A stretch of 64,000 nt of DNA, taken from an uncultured Lachnospiraceae bacterium (GTDB taxonomy: Bacteria; Bacillota; Clostridia; Lachnospirales; Lachnospiraceae). The notes beneath the pieces were generated by a model. The model searched no databases. It worked only from the letters and a program-made list of their open reading frames with translations, and was not told the DNA's origin. Below, piece by piece: positions 52,648 through 62,826 of the stretch (the first letter of the stretch is position 1; every line of letters begins with the position of its first letter). The stretch spans positions 42,184 through 106,183 of the forward strand of contig CACXFB010000059.1 in the NCBI GenBank assembly GCA_902766825.1, written 5' to 3'. The position numbers and the translations under genes are program-made.

Positions 52648-54597
52648 CTATATTATTCTCTTAAATTTGCGTTCTATTTCATATTTGCTCATGGAAATAA
52701 TGGTTGGTCTTCCGTGAGGACAATTAAACGGATTATCAAGATTCATAAGATCCTCGATAAGCTTTCTTGCTTCTTCCATGGAAATGCGGTTGTTACCTTT
52801 AATAGCAGCTTTACATGAAAGTGATGCAATCTTGTCAAGGATAAGGTCACTGGTGTTACCTTTGTCACAGTGTACAAGTTCATCTATCATTTCAATTAAA
52901 AGCTCTGTGTTGGCAATGCCCGGAAGGTTTGCCGGCACTGCATTAACAGAATATTCATTACCACCAAAATTATCGATTTCATAGCCAAGTTTCTTAAATG
53001 ACTCAATATTTTCATTAACCGCATTTTCCTGTTCCATATTAAGTGAAATGATAATAGGCGGTGAAATCATCTGCGAAATAACGTTTTCGGATTTTACCTG
53101 TGCCATTGTTTTTTCAAAAAGTACTTTCTCATGTGCAGCATGCTGATCGATGATGTACATTTTATCATTGCACTCGACAATCCAGTAGGTAAGGAAAATC
53201 TGACCGATAATCTTAAAGTTAACAACCTTGTTGCCTTTAACAAATTCTTCTGAATCAAATAACGACTGCTGTTTTGGGGCAGTGTATTCAGGAAGTGGCG
53301 AAGCTATAATAGAAGGCTTAGCTGCTTTTGGCTCTTCATCGGTAGCAATTACTGTATCGGTAGATGAATCTTTATCGTCTATAAGATCAATCGGTGTTAA
53401 TTCATCAGATGTATCTTCGTCAGATTTATGTTTTATCTGTGAGGTTTCAAAAGGTTTAGTTTCAAAAGGAGGAATAATTGTATCAATCATTTCCTTTACA
53501 CGATTAATCTCAAAAGGTTCCGGTACAGAAGTCTTTTTTTCAGGTTTTGACTGAACTTGTGACTCTGATTTGGATGATTCTTTGTCAATAGAGACAGCCT
53601 GAATAAGATTTTTTCCACAAAGCGCATCATATACACTGTTATATACAAATGAATACAACTCATTTGTGTTAGTGAATCTTATTTCAAGTTTTGCAGGATG
53701 CACGTTGACATCGATAAGTTCGGGGTCGATGGTTATTGATAATACAACAAAAGGATATTTATGCTGCATCATAAAGGATTTATATGCATCCTCAATAGCT
53801 TTTGAAATGATATTACTCTTTATTGAACGCTTATTGATAAATATTATCTCGTAATTACGATTGCCTCGTGACACTACCGGCTTGGCAACCAATCCGGTCA
53901 TGCTCATTTTACCAAGACTGCTGTCAACCTTTATAACATTTTTTGCAATATCTCTGCCGTACAAGGTGTAAATGATGTCGTTAAGGTTAGAGTTACCGAG
54001 AGTATGTATTTTAACCTGACCGTTTACGATGAATTTAAAAGAAATCTCAGGATGTGAGCATGCAATCTTTTCAACTACGGAACTTATGTATCCGGCTTCT
54101 GTCTGCGGTGACTTTAAGAATTTTCTTCTAACGGGAGTATTGTAGAAAAGATTACGGACAATAAATGTTGTACCGACCGGGCAGCCAATTTCTTCTTTTG
54201 TTTTTTCCTCTCCGCCCTCAATAACGTATCGTATACCAAGAAGGCTGTCAGGTGTTTTGGTAATAAGTTCAACCTGAGCTACAGATGCGACACTTGATAA
54301 TGCCTCACCTCTAAAACCAAGGCTCATGACCGTAATAAGGTCTGTTGCATCTTTGATTTTACTTGTAGAATGTCTTGTGAATGCCGGTATTATGTCATCA
54401 TCTGCTATTCCGCATCCGTTATCCGTTATTCTTATAAATGTAATGCCGCCGTCTTTAATTTCAATTGTGATTGAATTAGACTTAGCGTCTATTGCATTTT
54501 CTACAAGCTCTTTTACAACGGCAGCAGGACGTTCGATAACCTCTCCTGCAGCGATTTTATTGATTGTATCGGAATCAAGTTTATTAATTATGGACAT
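52648..54597 (-). CDS. mutL: DNA mismatch repair protein MutL
   Basis: 649 aa. N-terminal GHKL ATPase: EVIERPAAVVKELVENAIDA, DNGCGI, TRHSTSKI and GFRGEALSS. The C-terminal domain has the endonuclease motif DQHAAHEKVLFE (DQHAx2Ex4E), so this is a nicking MutL as in Gram-positives without MutH. An acidic linker (about 335-445) joins the domains. AAAGGAA precedes the ATG. Confidence 0.97.
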   Translation of the reverse strand: MSIINKLDSDTINKIAAGEVIERPAAVVKELVENAIDAKSNSITIEIKDGGITFIRITDNGCGIADDDIIPAFTRHSTSKIKDATDLITVMSLGFRGEALSSVASVAQVELITKTPDSLLGIRYVIEGGEEKTKEEIGCPVGTTFIVRNLFYNTPVRRKFLKSPQTEAGYISSVVEKIACSHPEISFKFIVNGQVKIHTLGNSNLNDIIYTLYGRDIAKNVIKVDSSLGKMSMTGLVAKPVVSRGNRNYEIIFINKRSIKSNIISKAIEDAYKSFMMQHKYPFVVLSITIDPELIDVNVHPAKLEIRFTNTNELYSFVYNSVYDALCGKNLIQAVSIDKESSKSESQVQSKPEKKTSVPEPFEINRVKEMIDTIIPPFETKPFETSQIKHKSDEDTSDELTPIDLIDDKDSSTDTVIATDEEPKAAKPSIIASPLPEYTAPKQQSLFDSEEFVKGNKVVNFKIIGQIFLTYWIVECNDKMYIIDQHAAHEKVLFEKTMAQVKSENVISQMISPPIIISLNMEQENAVNENIESFKKLGYEIDNFGGNEYSVNAVPANLPGIANTELLIEMIDELVHCDKGNTSDLILDKIASLSCKAAIKGNNRISMEEARKLIEDLMNLDNPFNCPHGRPTIISMSKYEIERKFKRII

Positions 54598-54625
54598 CTT
54601 TTTTTCCTTTCCAAAAATCTAACAA

Positions 54626-57292
54626 TTAATTAGCGTTATTGTTAATCTCGTCCTGATACTTGTACAAAAGATTCAATGCTTCAAACGGTGTCAGCTTATT
54701 GAGATTAAGATTTTTAATCTCATCTAAAACACTGTTGGTTGTAACAGGTGACAGAAAATCAAAGCCTAGCTGTTCATCGGGAGCAAACTCATGTCTGTTT
54801 GTTTCATTAGGTGTTGATTCATCAATGTTACTTCCTGTCTCAGATATAATCTTAATCTTATCGGATATATCATTATTGCTAAGTTCTGCTACAAGTTCAT
54901 TTGCTCGTGTAAGTACTGATTTTGGAACTCCTGCAAGTCTTGCAACCTGAATACCGTAGCTCTTATCTGCACCGCCCTGAACGATTTTCCTGAGGAATAT
55001 AATGTCTTCACCGTTTTCTTTTACGGCAATGCAAAGGTTTTTAACGCCGTCAATCTTACCTTCTAGTTCGGTAAGTTCGTGGTAGTGTGTAGCAAAGAGA
55101 GTCTTTGCACCAAGTATTTTTTTGTTGCTTATGTATTCTACAACGGCCCACGCGATGGCAAGTCCGTCAAATGTACTTGTACCTCTTCCGATTTCGTCAA
55201 GAATAAGAAGACTTTTTGATGTGGCATTTTTTAAAATGTTAGATACTTCCGACATCTCGACCATGAATGTACTTTGACCGGCAGACAGGTCATCGGAAGC
55301 ACCAACTCTTGTAAAGATACGGTCTACAATTCCGATGTCAGCGCTCGATGCCGGGACAAAGCTTCCAATCTGGGCCATAAGCACAATAAGTGCAGTCTGT
55401 CTCATATATGTTGATTTACCGGCCATGTTAGGACCTGTTATAATTGAAAGTCTCTTATCTTCATTGTCAAGAACGGTATCGTTAGAGATAAACATACCGT
55501 TATCAATCATTTTTTCAACGACAGGATGACGACCGTCTTTTATGTTAATTTTTCCGTCACAATTGATATGCGGACGAACATAGTTGTTCTGCTGTGCCAC
55601 GTAAGCAAGTGAACAAAGTGCATCTATGGCTGCGATTGATTTAGCTGTTGCCTGGATTCTTTTTATATGGGCAGCAGTCTTTTCGCGTATGTCGTTAAAA
55701 AGTTCATATTCAAGAGAATACAGTCTGTCCTGTGAACCAAGTATAGTATTTTCAAGTTCCTTAAGCTTTGGAGTGATATATCTTTCGGAATTGGTTGTTG
55801 TCTGTTTACGGATCCAGTCATCCGGAACAAGATCCTTGTAAGAGTTGGTTACTTCAAGATAGTATCCAAAGACTTTGTTGTATTTGATTTTAAGGTTTTT
55901 AATACCCGTATTTTCTTTTTCTTTTGCTTCCTCGGCTGCCAGCCAGTTTTTACCCTCAGTTTTTGCAAGACGAAGACGGTCAACTTCTTCATTGAAGCCG
56001 TCTTTTATGATGCCACCCTCTTTTACGGCAAGAGGTGGCTCATCGGTAATTGAGTCGTCTATAAGTTTGAAGATATCAGACAAGCTGTCCATCTGAGAAT
56101 TTAGTTCCTTAATAAGGTCACATTCAAAGTCTCCTAATAAAGTTTTGATAGGAGGAAGCATTTCAAGCGAATTTCTAAGAGCAAGAAGATCTCTTGGGTT
56201 AGCTGTATTGTAACTGATTTTTGTAAGTATTCTTTCAAGGTCATAAACAGGACCAAGATACTCTCTTATCTCCTCTCTTGTAATCATTGAAGTATTAATC
56301 TGTTCAATGGCATCAAGACGTGCATTGATACGATCAGCATCGATTAACGGCTGTTCGACATAGTTTCTTAGCATTCTTGCACCCATTGCCGTCTTGGTTT
56401 TATCAAGCACCCATAAAAGTGAGCCTCGTTTTGTCTTATTGTTGATTGTCTGTGAAAGCTCGAGGTTTCTTCTTGTGGAGCTGTCAAGCATCATATACTC
56501 GGATGTTGTATATGGAGTAATTGTATTAAGCTGTGAAAGTGAGTTCTTTTGTGTCTCATAAAGATACATTAATAGTGCTCCGGAGCTTATCATACCTATA
56601 GGATAATCCATTAGCCCGAGACTGTTTGTATTCTTTGTATTAAAATGCTCTTTTAAAGTCTCGCTGCATTTGAAGTCATCAAAATAATGAGGCTCTAAGG
56701 CATATGGAGTAATGTTAAAACGCATTTTCAGGTCGTCAAAATTATATCCTGATATGTTAAAGGAATCATTGCAGATTATCTCCGATGGACTGAATCTGTT
56801 GATTTCATCATTTAATTTTTTGTTCGAGTCAACTTCGGTAACATAAAAATCACCTGTTGATATGTCGGATGTGGCAATTCCAAAAAGGGAATCCACATAT
56901 ACTATACACATAATATAATTATTTTTTGTTTCATCAAGAGACTGGGTTATTATATTTGTACCCGGAGTAACTATTCTTGTTATATCGCGCTTTACAAGTC
57001 CTTTTGCAAGCTTAGGATCTTCCATCTGCTCGCATATAGCTACTTTATATCCGTTCTCCACAAGTTTTGAAAGATAAGTATCCACGGCGTGATAAGGAAT
57101 ACCACACATAGGTGCTCTCTCTTCAAGTCCGCAGTTCCTTCCGGTGAGAGTAATCTCAAGAACGCTTGATGCGGTTATTGCATCCTCAAAAAACATTTCA
57201 TAAAAATCGCCCAGACGATAAAATAAAATGCAGTCTTTATAATTCTTCTTTATTTCAAGATATTGTTGCATTAAAGGTGTATATTCAGCCAT
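54626..57292 (-). CDS. mutS: DNA mismatch repair protein MutS
   Basis: 888 aa. The mismatch-contact Phe-x-Glu is in LGDFYEMFFEDA near residue 30; the ATPase has Walker A GPNMAGKSTYMRQ, signature STFMVEMSEV and LLILDEIGRGTSTFDG. The C-terminus keeps a tail after the helix-turn-helix with LGFDFLSP, which resembles a beta-clamp binding box. It is first of the mutS-mutL-miaA group and separated from the upstream DHH gene by a terminator. Confidence 0.97.
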   Translation of the reverse strand: MAEYTPLMQQYLEIKKNYKDCILFYRLGDFYEMFFEDAITASSVLEITLTGRNCGLEERAPMCGIPYHAVDTYLSKLVENGYKVAICEQMEDPKLAKGLVKRDITRIVTPGTNIITQSLDETKNNYIMCIVYVDSLFGIATSDISTGDFYVTEVDSNKKLNDEINRFSPSEIICNDSFNISGYNFDDLKMRFNITPYALEPHYFDDFKCSETLKEHFNTKNTNSLGLMDYPIGMISSGALLMYLYETQKNSLSQLNTITPYTTSEYMMLDSSTRRNLELSQTINNKTKRGSLLWVLDKTKTAMGARMLRNYVEQPLIDADRINARLDAIEQINTSMITREEIREYLGPVYDLERILTKISYNTANPRDLLALRNSLEMLPPIKTLLGDFECDLIKELNSQMDSLSDIFKLIDDSITDEPPLAVKEGGIIKDGFNEEVDRLRLAKTEGKNWLAAEEAKEKENTGIKNLKIKYNKVFGYYLEVTNSYKDLVPDDWIRKQTTTNSERYITPKLKELENTILGSQDRLYSLEYELFNDIREKTAAHIKRIQATAKSIAAIDALCSLAYVAQQNNYVRPHINCDGKINIKDGRHPVVEKMIDNGMFISNDTVLDNEDKRLSIITGPNMAGKSTYMRQTALIVLMAQIGSFVPASSADIGIVDRIFTRVGASDDLSAGQSTFMVEMSEVSNILKNATSKSLLILDEIGRGTSTFDGLAIAWAVVEYISNKKILGAKTLFATHYHELTELEGKIDGVKNLCIAVKENGEDIIFLRKIVQGGADKSYGIQVARLAGVPKSVLTRANELVAELSNNDISDKIKIISETGSNIDESTPNETNRHEFAPDEQLGFDFLSPVTTNSVLDEIKNLNLNKLTPFEALNLLYKYQDEINNNAN

Positions 57293-57346
57293 TTCTTCTC
57301 ACCATCCTCTTTATTTTAAGCACACCAAATTATTATAACTTAAATG

Positions 57347-57391
57347 CAAAAAAAATTCGACAGTAAAAATAATAATATTATTACTGTCGAA
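57347..57391 (-). terminator. Terminator of the DHH phosphoesterase gene
   Basis: TTCGACAGTAA (57356-57366) pairs perfectly with TTACTGTCGAA (57381-57391); on the minus strand it is followed by eight or nine T. Confidence 0.85.
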
Positions 57392-57431
57392 TAAAAAAAG
57401 AGAATTATATATGGTTAAAATTAGGTGTAAG

Positions 57432-58364
57432 CTATAGTGTTTTTCTCTTGTTGAGAATATCAAGTATCTCAGGAAGGATGTCATCTACTTTGTCATTATC
57501 AATCTGACATGTACCTGCATTGCGGTGACCACCCCCACCATACTTAAGGCATATTCTTCCGATATCAAAATCGGATGTCTTATTTATAATTGATTTTCCA
57601 ATTGTAATTGCGGTGTTTTGCTTTCTAAAGCCCCACATTACATGAACGGAAATCTTAACTTCCGGATAGAGTGCGTATATTATAAAGCGGTTACCTGTAT
57701 ATATAGGATCCTGATCTTTAAGATACAAAACTACTACATCACCATCTATTTTGTGTACTTCTTCAAGCTGTTTTCTGAAAAGTTCCTGTTGTGTAAAATA
57801 TAAATCAACTCTCTCTTTTACATCAGGAAGCTCTAAAATCTCATCGATGGAATGATTAAGGCAATAATCGATAAGCTCCATCATAAGCTGGTAATTGGAT
57901 ATTCGAAAATTACGAAAACGTCCAAGTCCCGTTCTGGCATCCATAATGAAATTAAGTAAATCCCATTTCTTTGGATGAAGAATCTCTTCGAGTGTAAAAT
58001 CGGCACTGTCGCCTTTATCAACAGCCGTAAGAATCTCTTCGCTTATCCTTGGAATATTATTGCCCGTGTTGTAATAATTATATACAACTCTTGCAGCACT
58101 CTTCGCGTCGGGATCTATAATATGATTATCCTTTTTGACTCCGATTCTGTGTACTTCACTCATATGATGGTCAAAGCATAGGTGAATTCCTTCGACATAA
58201 GGAAGGTTAGTGGAAATATCATTGTCATTGACTTCGATAAGACCATCCTGCATATCTTTTGGATGTACAAATTTTATGTCATCTATCATATCGAGTTCTT
58301 TTAATATCATGGCACATACCAATCCGTCAAAATCACTTCTGGTTATAAGTCTGTATTTACTCAT
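57432..58364 (-). CDS. DHH/DHHA1-family phosphoesterase
   Basis: 310 aa. The DHH domain has TRSDFDGLVCA near the start and the name-giving motif FDHHMSE near residue 65; the DHHA1 part has GGGGHRNAGTCQID near residue 280. Exopolyphosphatase- or nanoRNase-like chemistry is expected (Mn2+-dependent phosphoester cleavage) but the substrate is unclear. GGAGGAATC precedes the ATG. It stands alone between spoIVA and mutS with its own terminator. Confidence 0.88.
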   Translation of the reverse strand: MSKYRLITRSDFDGLVCAMILKELDMIDDIKFVHPKDMQDGLIEVNDNDISTNLPYVEGIHLCFDHHMSEVHRIGVKKDNHIIDPDAKSAARVVYNYYNTGNNIPRISEEILTAVDKGDSADFTLEEILHPKKWDLLNFIMDARTGLGRFRNFRISNYQLMMELIDYCLNHSIDEILELPDVKERVDLYFTQQELFRKQLEEVHKIDGDVVVLYLKDQDPIYTGNRFIIYALYPEVKISVHVMWGFRKQNTAITIGKSIINKTSDFDIGRICLKYGGGGHRNAGTCQIDNDKVDDILPEILDILNKRKTL

Positions 58365-58459
58365 ATTATATGATTCCTCCGATGAAGTATTTTACTGCAA
58401 AATCTATAAAAAAATTATAACCATCATATTATTTATTGTCAACTATGTATAATAAAATC

Positions 58460-59953
58460 TTAGATTATGATGCAAATAACGCCACCCGTACTTTCGTTTA
58501 CTATTTTCTTTAGTGTCTGTTGCATCTTTTCTCTTGTTTCGTCCGACATTTTATTGATTTTAAAATCAATTCCCTCATTGATAAGCTGCTCTACGGATTT
58601 CCCAAATATATTTGTGTTCCATATTCCGCCTGTTTCACTGTCAGGATTACTGTTGGCGGTGTTAATGTAATCAATCAGATCTTTTGCCTGTTCCATTGTT
58701 CCGACAATTGGCGCAATCTCCGTCTCTATAGGTGCTTTAATCATGTGAATTGACGTTGCGGTTGCTTTGATTTTTATTCCGTATTTGTTGCCGTTTTTAA
58801 TTAGCTCCGGTTCATATACATAGATATCATCTTTTGACGGACTCATTACGGCATAACCTGTGCTTTGGACTTTCTGCATGGCTTCGCCCTGTGCTTTAAG
58901 ACTTCCCTCAAGCGCAGACAAATCCTTTAAGATTGAGATTAATTGATAGTCATTGGTGATTGAAAGTCCTGTCATCTCACTAAGTGTTTTGTAATAAAGT
59001 GAAGGATTAAGAACAAGTGATATACTGACATTACCGTTTTTTAGGTCTATAGAGTCGATTTTGACTGAATTAATGAATTCATTTTCTTCAAAATCAGAGT
59101 CGATTTTTTGTACATCGTTAATTATAACGGTATCATTTACAATTCCTCTTGCGAGTGTAAGAATACTTTCCATAATGGGATGGGTATTGGATAACAATTT
59201 ACACCACAAAGGATAGGAAAAGTTAATCTGACTTACGGGGAATACGGACAGAATCTTTTTCATTATGTCGTTGATATCACTTTTCTTTAACTGAAGACAG
59301 TTTCTTGCCATTACAACCACGTTGTGTTTTGCGGCTATTTCATCTACGACCTCAAGTGCTTCTTTTGAGTAAGGCTTTGTTGAATTGACAATTACCATAA
59401 ATGGTTTATGCGTCTTTTTAAGCTCATTTATCGTTAAATCTTCCGCCTCTATGTAATTGCTCCTTGGAATATCGCTTATAGAACCGTCGGTGGTTATTAC
59501 AAGACCGAGGGTTGAATGTGAATTGATAACTTTGCCGGTTCCTATGGCAGCAGCTTTGCTAAATGGGATTTCTCGTGAGGACCAGGGAGTCTTAACCATT
59601 CTTTCGTGGTCGTCTTCTAGATGTCCGCTTACGCCGTCAATCATAAAACCGACACAGTCAATAAGTCTTACCTTTGCAGACTGGTTAGGTGAGAAAGATA
59701 TATTTACAGCTTCTTTTGGAATAAATTTTGGTTCAGTTGTTGTTATTGTATGTCCTGCTCCGCTTTGAGGAAGTTCATCTATCGCTCTTTTCTTTTCATT
59801 TTCATCGGTAATCTGCGGTATAACAAGATTCTCCATGAAATTCTTTATAAACGTTGATTTTCCTGTTCTTACGGGTCCTACAACTCCTATGTAATATTCA
59901 CCGCCAGTACGGGAATTAATATCATCATATACCTGAAACATTTCATTATCCAT
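58460..59953 (-). CDS. spoIVA: Stage IV sporulation protein A
   Basis: Spore-coat basement ATPase that polymerises on the outer forespore membrane. 497 aa (492 in B. subtilis). Walker A VGPVRTGKSTF lies near residue 25, the ATPase region has IDCVGFMIDGVSGH, and the C-terminus ends GGVICIII as in other SpoIVA proteins, where it anchors SpoVM-bound protein at the forespore. ATG at 59953 with GGAAGGGG 7 bases upstream; longer in-frame start at 59980 is rejected. Its presence shows the organism can, or recently could, form endospores. A sigma-E-like promoter lies immediately upstream. Confidence 0.96.
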   Translation of the reverse strand: MDNEMFQVYDDINSRTGGEYYIGVVGPVRTGKSTFIKNFMENLVIPQITDENEKKRAIDELPQSGAGHTITTTEPKFIPKEAVNISFSPNQSAKVRLIDCVGFMIDGVSGHLEDDHERMVKTPWSSREIPFSKAAAIGTGKVINSHSTLGLVITTDGSISDIPRSNYIEAEDLTINELKKTHKPFMVIVNSTKPYSKEALEVVDEIAAKHNVVVMARNCLQLKKSDINDIMKKILSVFPVSQINFSYPLWCKLLSNTHPIMESILTLARGIVNDTVIINDVQKIDSDFEENEFINSVKIDSIDLKNGNVSISLVLNPSLYYKTLSEMTGLSITNDYQLISILKDLSALEGSLKAQGEAMQKVQSTGYAVMSPSKDDIYVYEPELIKNGNKYGIKIKATATSIHMIKAPIETEIAPIVGTMEQAKDLIDYINTANSNPDSETGGIWNTNIFGKSVEQLINEGIDFKINKMSDETREKMQQTLKKIVNESTGGVICIII

Positions 59954-59958
59954 AAAAT

Positions 59959-60004
59959 TACCCCTTCCTTTTGCTATCAAAAATATATGCTTAAGAAAGG
60001 GGTA
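59959..60004. repeat. Inverted repeat covering the spoIVA ribosome binding site
   Basis: TACCCCTT (59959-59966) and AAGGGGTA (59997-60004) are perfect 8-bp arms with a 30-base loop. On the minus strand the distal arm is the spoIVA Shine-Dalgarno itself. It could be a weak terminator after trpA or mask the ribosome binding site in transcripts from trp. Confidence 0.6.
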
Positions 60005-60010
60005 TTATGC
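59982..60010 (-). promoter_or_regulatory. Candidate sigma-E promoter of spoIVA
   Basis: Minus strand: GCATAAT (60010-60004), a 14-base spacer, CATATATT (59989-59982). The known mother-cell sigma-E consensus is KMATATT, 14-15 bases, CATACAMT; the match is 6 of 7 and 6 of 8. spoIVA is sigma-E dependent in B. subtilis. Confidence 0.65.
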
Positions 60011-60017
60011 TCTGATA

Positions 60018-60797
60018 TTATTTTACGTTGTGAACAGCGTCACTCATTGATTTAACATATTCATAAATGTGTGGTGTAGCATCGGCACCATATTGTGCAA
60101 TTATTTTTACAATGGCGCTTCCTACGATTACACCGTCACTTATCTTTGAAATCTTTTCTGCCTGCGCCGGTGTGTTAATTCCAAATCCTACGGCAGCAGG
60201 TACATCGGTAACTGATTTTACGGATGCAAGAATAGAGTTAAGATCTGTCGTAATCTGTGATCGTGTTCCTGTTACACCCATTGAAGATACAACATAAATG
60301 AAACCGGTAGAATTCTCTGCTATTGTCTTGATTCTGTCTTCTGATGTTGGTGCGATAAGTGAAACAACCTCAATGCCATACTTAACAGCTACATCTGCCA
60401 CTTCAGGTTTTTCTTCAAAAGGAAGATCCGGAATAATAATTCCGTCTATACCGCAATCGCTGCAGTTTTTAAAAAATTTATCGTAGCCGTAATGGAAAAC
60501 AGGATTAAGATATGTCATGAATACAAGCGGGATGTTAGTCACCTGTCTTAATTCTTTAACCATATCAAAAAGTTTATCCGTTGTTGTTCCCTGTGACAGT
60601 GAACGTATATTAGCTTCCTGAATAACCGGTCCTTCGGCAATCGGATCTGAGAAAGGAATGCCTATCTCTACAAGGTCAGCTCCGGCTTTTTCTATCTCTA
60701 AAATGAATTCTTTTGTCTTTTCAATTGTTGGATCTCCGCCGGTTACAAATGCGATAAATGCTTTATTTGAATTAAATGCATCTTTTATTCTACTCAT
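60018..60797 (-). CDS. trpA: Tryptophan synthase alpha subunit
   Basis: Splits indole-3-glycerol phosphate to indole, passed to TrpB. 259 aa. Catalytic Glu44 is in [12 protein letters not shown]; the position of the second catalytic residue (Asp60 in E. coli, in ADGP) is Glu55 here (AEGP). Later motifs GVTGTRSQ and [15 protein letters not shown] bind the phosphate. It overlaps trpB by 8 bases. Last gene of the operon. Confidence 0.95.
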   Translation of the reverse strand: MSRIKDAFNSNKAFIAFVTGGDPTIEKTKEFILEIEKAGADLVEIGIPFSDPIAEGPVIQEANIRSLSQGTTTDKLFDMVKELRQVTNIPLVFMTYLNPVFHYGYDKFFKNCSDCGIDGIIIPDLPFEEKPEVADVAVKYGIEVVSLIAPTSEDRIKTIAENSTGFIYVVSSMGVTGTRSQITTDLNSILASVKSVTDVPAAVGFGINTPAQAEKISKISDGVIVGSAIVKIIAQYGADATPHIYEYVKSMSDAVHNVK

Positions 60798-61974
60798 GGA
60801 TATCCACCCCCCTGTATCTTGCTATTGCGGCAACGTCCTTGTCACCACGTCCTGATAAAGTACAAATGATTATCTGGTCTTTGCTCATTGTAGGGGCAAG
60901 CTTTTTAACGTATGCAACGGCATGCGCGCTTTCAATTGCACATATAATACCTTCTGTTCTTGCAATGTATTCAAATGCTTCGACAGCTTCCTCATCTGTG
61001 ATAGGAACATAAGTTGCTCTCTTTGTATCGTGAAGATATGCATGTTCAGGTCCAATTCCCGGATAATCAAGTCCTGCCGAAATAGAGTAAACAGGTGCAA
61101 TCTGGCCATATTCATCCTGGCAGAAATAAGATTTCATACCATGGAATATTCCAAGAGAACCTTTTGCGATTGTTGCAGCATGTTTATCAGTGTCAATACC
61201 CTTTCCTGCAGCTTCGCATCCATAGAGGGCAACTGACTTATCTTCGATATAGTTATAAAAGCTTCCCATGGCATTAGAACCGCCTCCGACACATGCAACA
61301 ACAGCATCAGGAAGACGACCTTCGATTTCAAGAATCTGCTCTTTTGATTCCTTGCTTATTACGCTCTGAAAATCACGAACGATTGTAGGGAAAGGATGAG
61401 GTCCCATAACGGAACCAAGTACATAAAGTGTATCATCTACACGATTAGTCCACTCTCTCATGCACTCATTTACGGCATCTTTAAGAGTCATTGTTCCTGA
61501 CTCAACAGGATGAACTTTGGCACCTAGAAGCTCCATACGATATACGTTAAGAGCCTGACGGATTGTATCTTCTTTTCCCATATAGATTTCACATTCCATG
61601 TCAAGAAGTGCTGCAGCTGTAGCTGTTGCCACACCGTGCTGTCCGGCACCTGTTTCAGCGATAACACGGGTCTTACCCATCTTTTTTGCAAGAAGACACT
61701 GACCTAATACATTATTGATTTTGTGTGAACCTGTGTGATTAAGGTCTTCTCTTTTAAGATAGATTTTTGCTCCGCCAAGGTCTTTAGTCATCTTCTCGGC
61801 GTAATATAAAAGAGAAGGTCTTCCGGCATACTCATTTAAAAGTTTATTTAACTCGTCGTTAAATTCTTTGTTGTTTTTGTAATATTCATATTGTTTTTCA
61901 AGATTAATAATCTCATTCATCAGTGTCTCAGGAATATACTGTCCACCGTGAATTCCAAATCGTGGGTTTAACAT
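60790..61974 (-). CDS. trpB: Tryptophan synthase beta subunit
   Basis: PLP enzyme joining indole and serine. 394 aa. The PLP lysine is in [13 protein letters not shown] near residue 84, catalytic Glu in AETGAGQHG near 106, and the phosphate loop is [10 protein letters not shown] near 229. ATG at 61974 has AAAGGAG 8 bases upstream; the ATG at 61980 is too close to that site. TrpB1-type, next to trpA. Confidence 0.96.
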   Translation of the reverse strand: MLNPRFGIHGGQYIPETLMNEIINLEKQYEYYKNNKEFNDELNKLLNEYAGRPSLLYYAEKMTKDLGGAKIYLKREDLNHTGSHKINNVLGQCLLAKKMGKTRVIAETGAGQHGVATATAAALLDMECEIYMGKEDTIRQALNVYRMELLGAKVHPVESGTMTLKDAVNECMREWTNRVDDTLYVLGSVMGPHPFPTIVRDFQSVISKESKEQILEIEGRLPDAVVACVGGGSNAMGSFYNYIEDKSVALYGCEAAGKGIDTDKHAATIAKGSLGIFHGMKSYFCQDEYGQIAPVYSISAGLDYPGIGPEHAYLHDTKRATYVPITDEEAVEAFEYIARTEGIICAIESAHAVAYVKKLAPTMSKDQIIICTLSGRGDKDVAAIARYRGVDIHE

Positions 61975-61995
61975 TTTCATTACTCCTTTCAAAGA

Positions 61996-62811
61996 TTAAT
62001 AATCAGTCTTTTTTCTTAAGTAGTCAAGCATTTTCTTTTTGTCATTGCTTCTCATGAGCGTCTCACCGATTAATACAGCATTGGTTTTATTGTCTCTTAA
62101 GGCACTTATATCCTGAGGAGTTTTAATTCCGCTCTCTGATACAAATAAGATATTATCAGGTACAAGTTTTCTAAGTCGTATGCTGTTATTGATATCAACA
62201 GTAAAATCAGCAAGATTACGATTGTTGACACCGATAATTTTAGGTTTGACAGATAACGCGGTTTCTATCTCTTTTTCATCATGTGTTTCAATCAGAACGC
62301 TTAATCCGAGCTCGCAAGCTATGCCATAATAGTGTTCTAACTGGTCTTTTGACAAGATTGAGCAAATAAGAAGTATTGCATCGGCACCGATTGTGGCAGC
62401 CTCATAAATCATGTATTCATCCACGGTAAAATCTTTTCTTAAGACCGGAATGGTAACATTATTTTTGATTTCTTTAAGATATGTGTCACTTCCCTTGAAA
62501 AACTCAGGTTCGGTAAGACAGGATATTGCTGATGCACCTGCGGCTTCGTACTGTTTTGCAATCTCTATGTAAGGAAAATCAGGTGCAATAAGACCTTTTG
62601 AAGGTGATGCTTTTTTTACTTCGCAGATAAATGATATATCATCAGCAGCAAGTGCTTTCTCAAAAGGATATCCGGTATCGGTGTTTCTGTCTAAAGCCAT
62701 TTTTTTTATTTCTTCTAAAGAAATTTTAAGCTTGTTTGATGCAACTCGCTCTTTAGTTACACCTGCGATTTTATTAAGTATATTTTCTTTTTGGTTAGTA
62801 GTGTTATTCAC
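61996..62811 (-). CDS. trpC: Indole-3-glycerol phosphate synthase
   Basis: Closes the indole ring from CdRP. 271 aa; signatures ICEVKKASPSKGLI, VPVLRKDF and GVNNRNLADF, then LFVSESGIKTP. The start is GTG at 62811 with GGAG upstream. The chain is single-domain, not fused to TrpF. It is followed directly by trpB, with no trpF between. Confidence 0.95.
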   Translation of the reverse strand: MNNTTNQKENILNKIAGVTKERVASNKLKISLEEIKKMALDRNTDTGYPFEKALAADDISFICEVKKASPSKGLIAPDFPYIEIAKQYEAAGASAISCLTEPEFFKGSDTYLKEIKNNVTIPVLRKDFTVDEYMIYEAATIGADAILLICSILSKDQLEHYYGIACELGLSVLIETHDEKEIETALSVKPKIIGVNNRNLADFTVDINNSIRLRKLVPDNILFVSESGIKTPQDISALRDNKTNAVLIGETLMRSNDKKKMLDYLRKKTDY

Positions 62812-62826
62812 TTAATATCTCCGTTT

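Noticed and set aside
61996..62811. TrpC-TrpF fusion
   Set aside because: 271 residues and all motifs belong to TrpC alone; there is no room for a TrpF domain.
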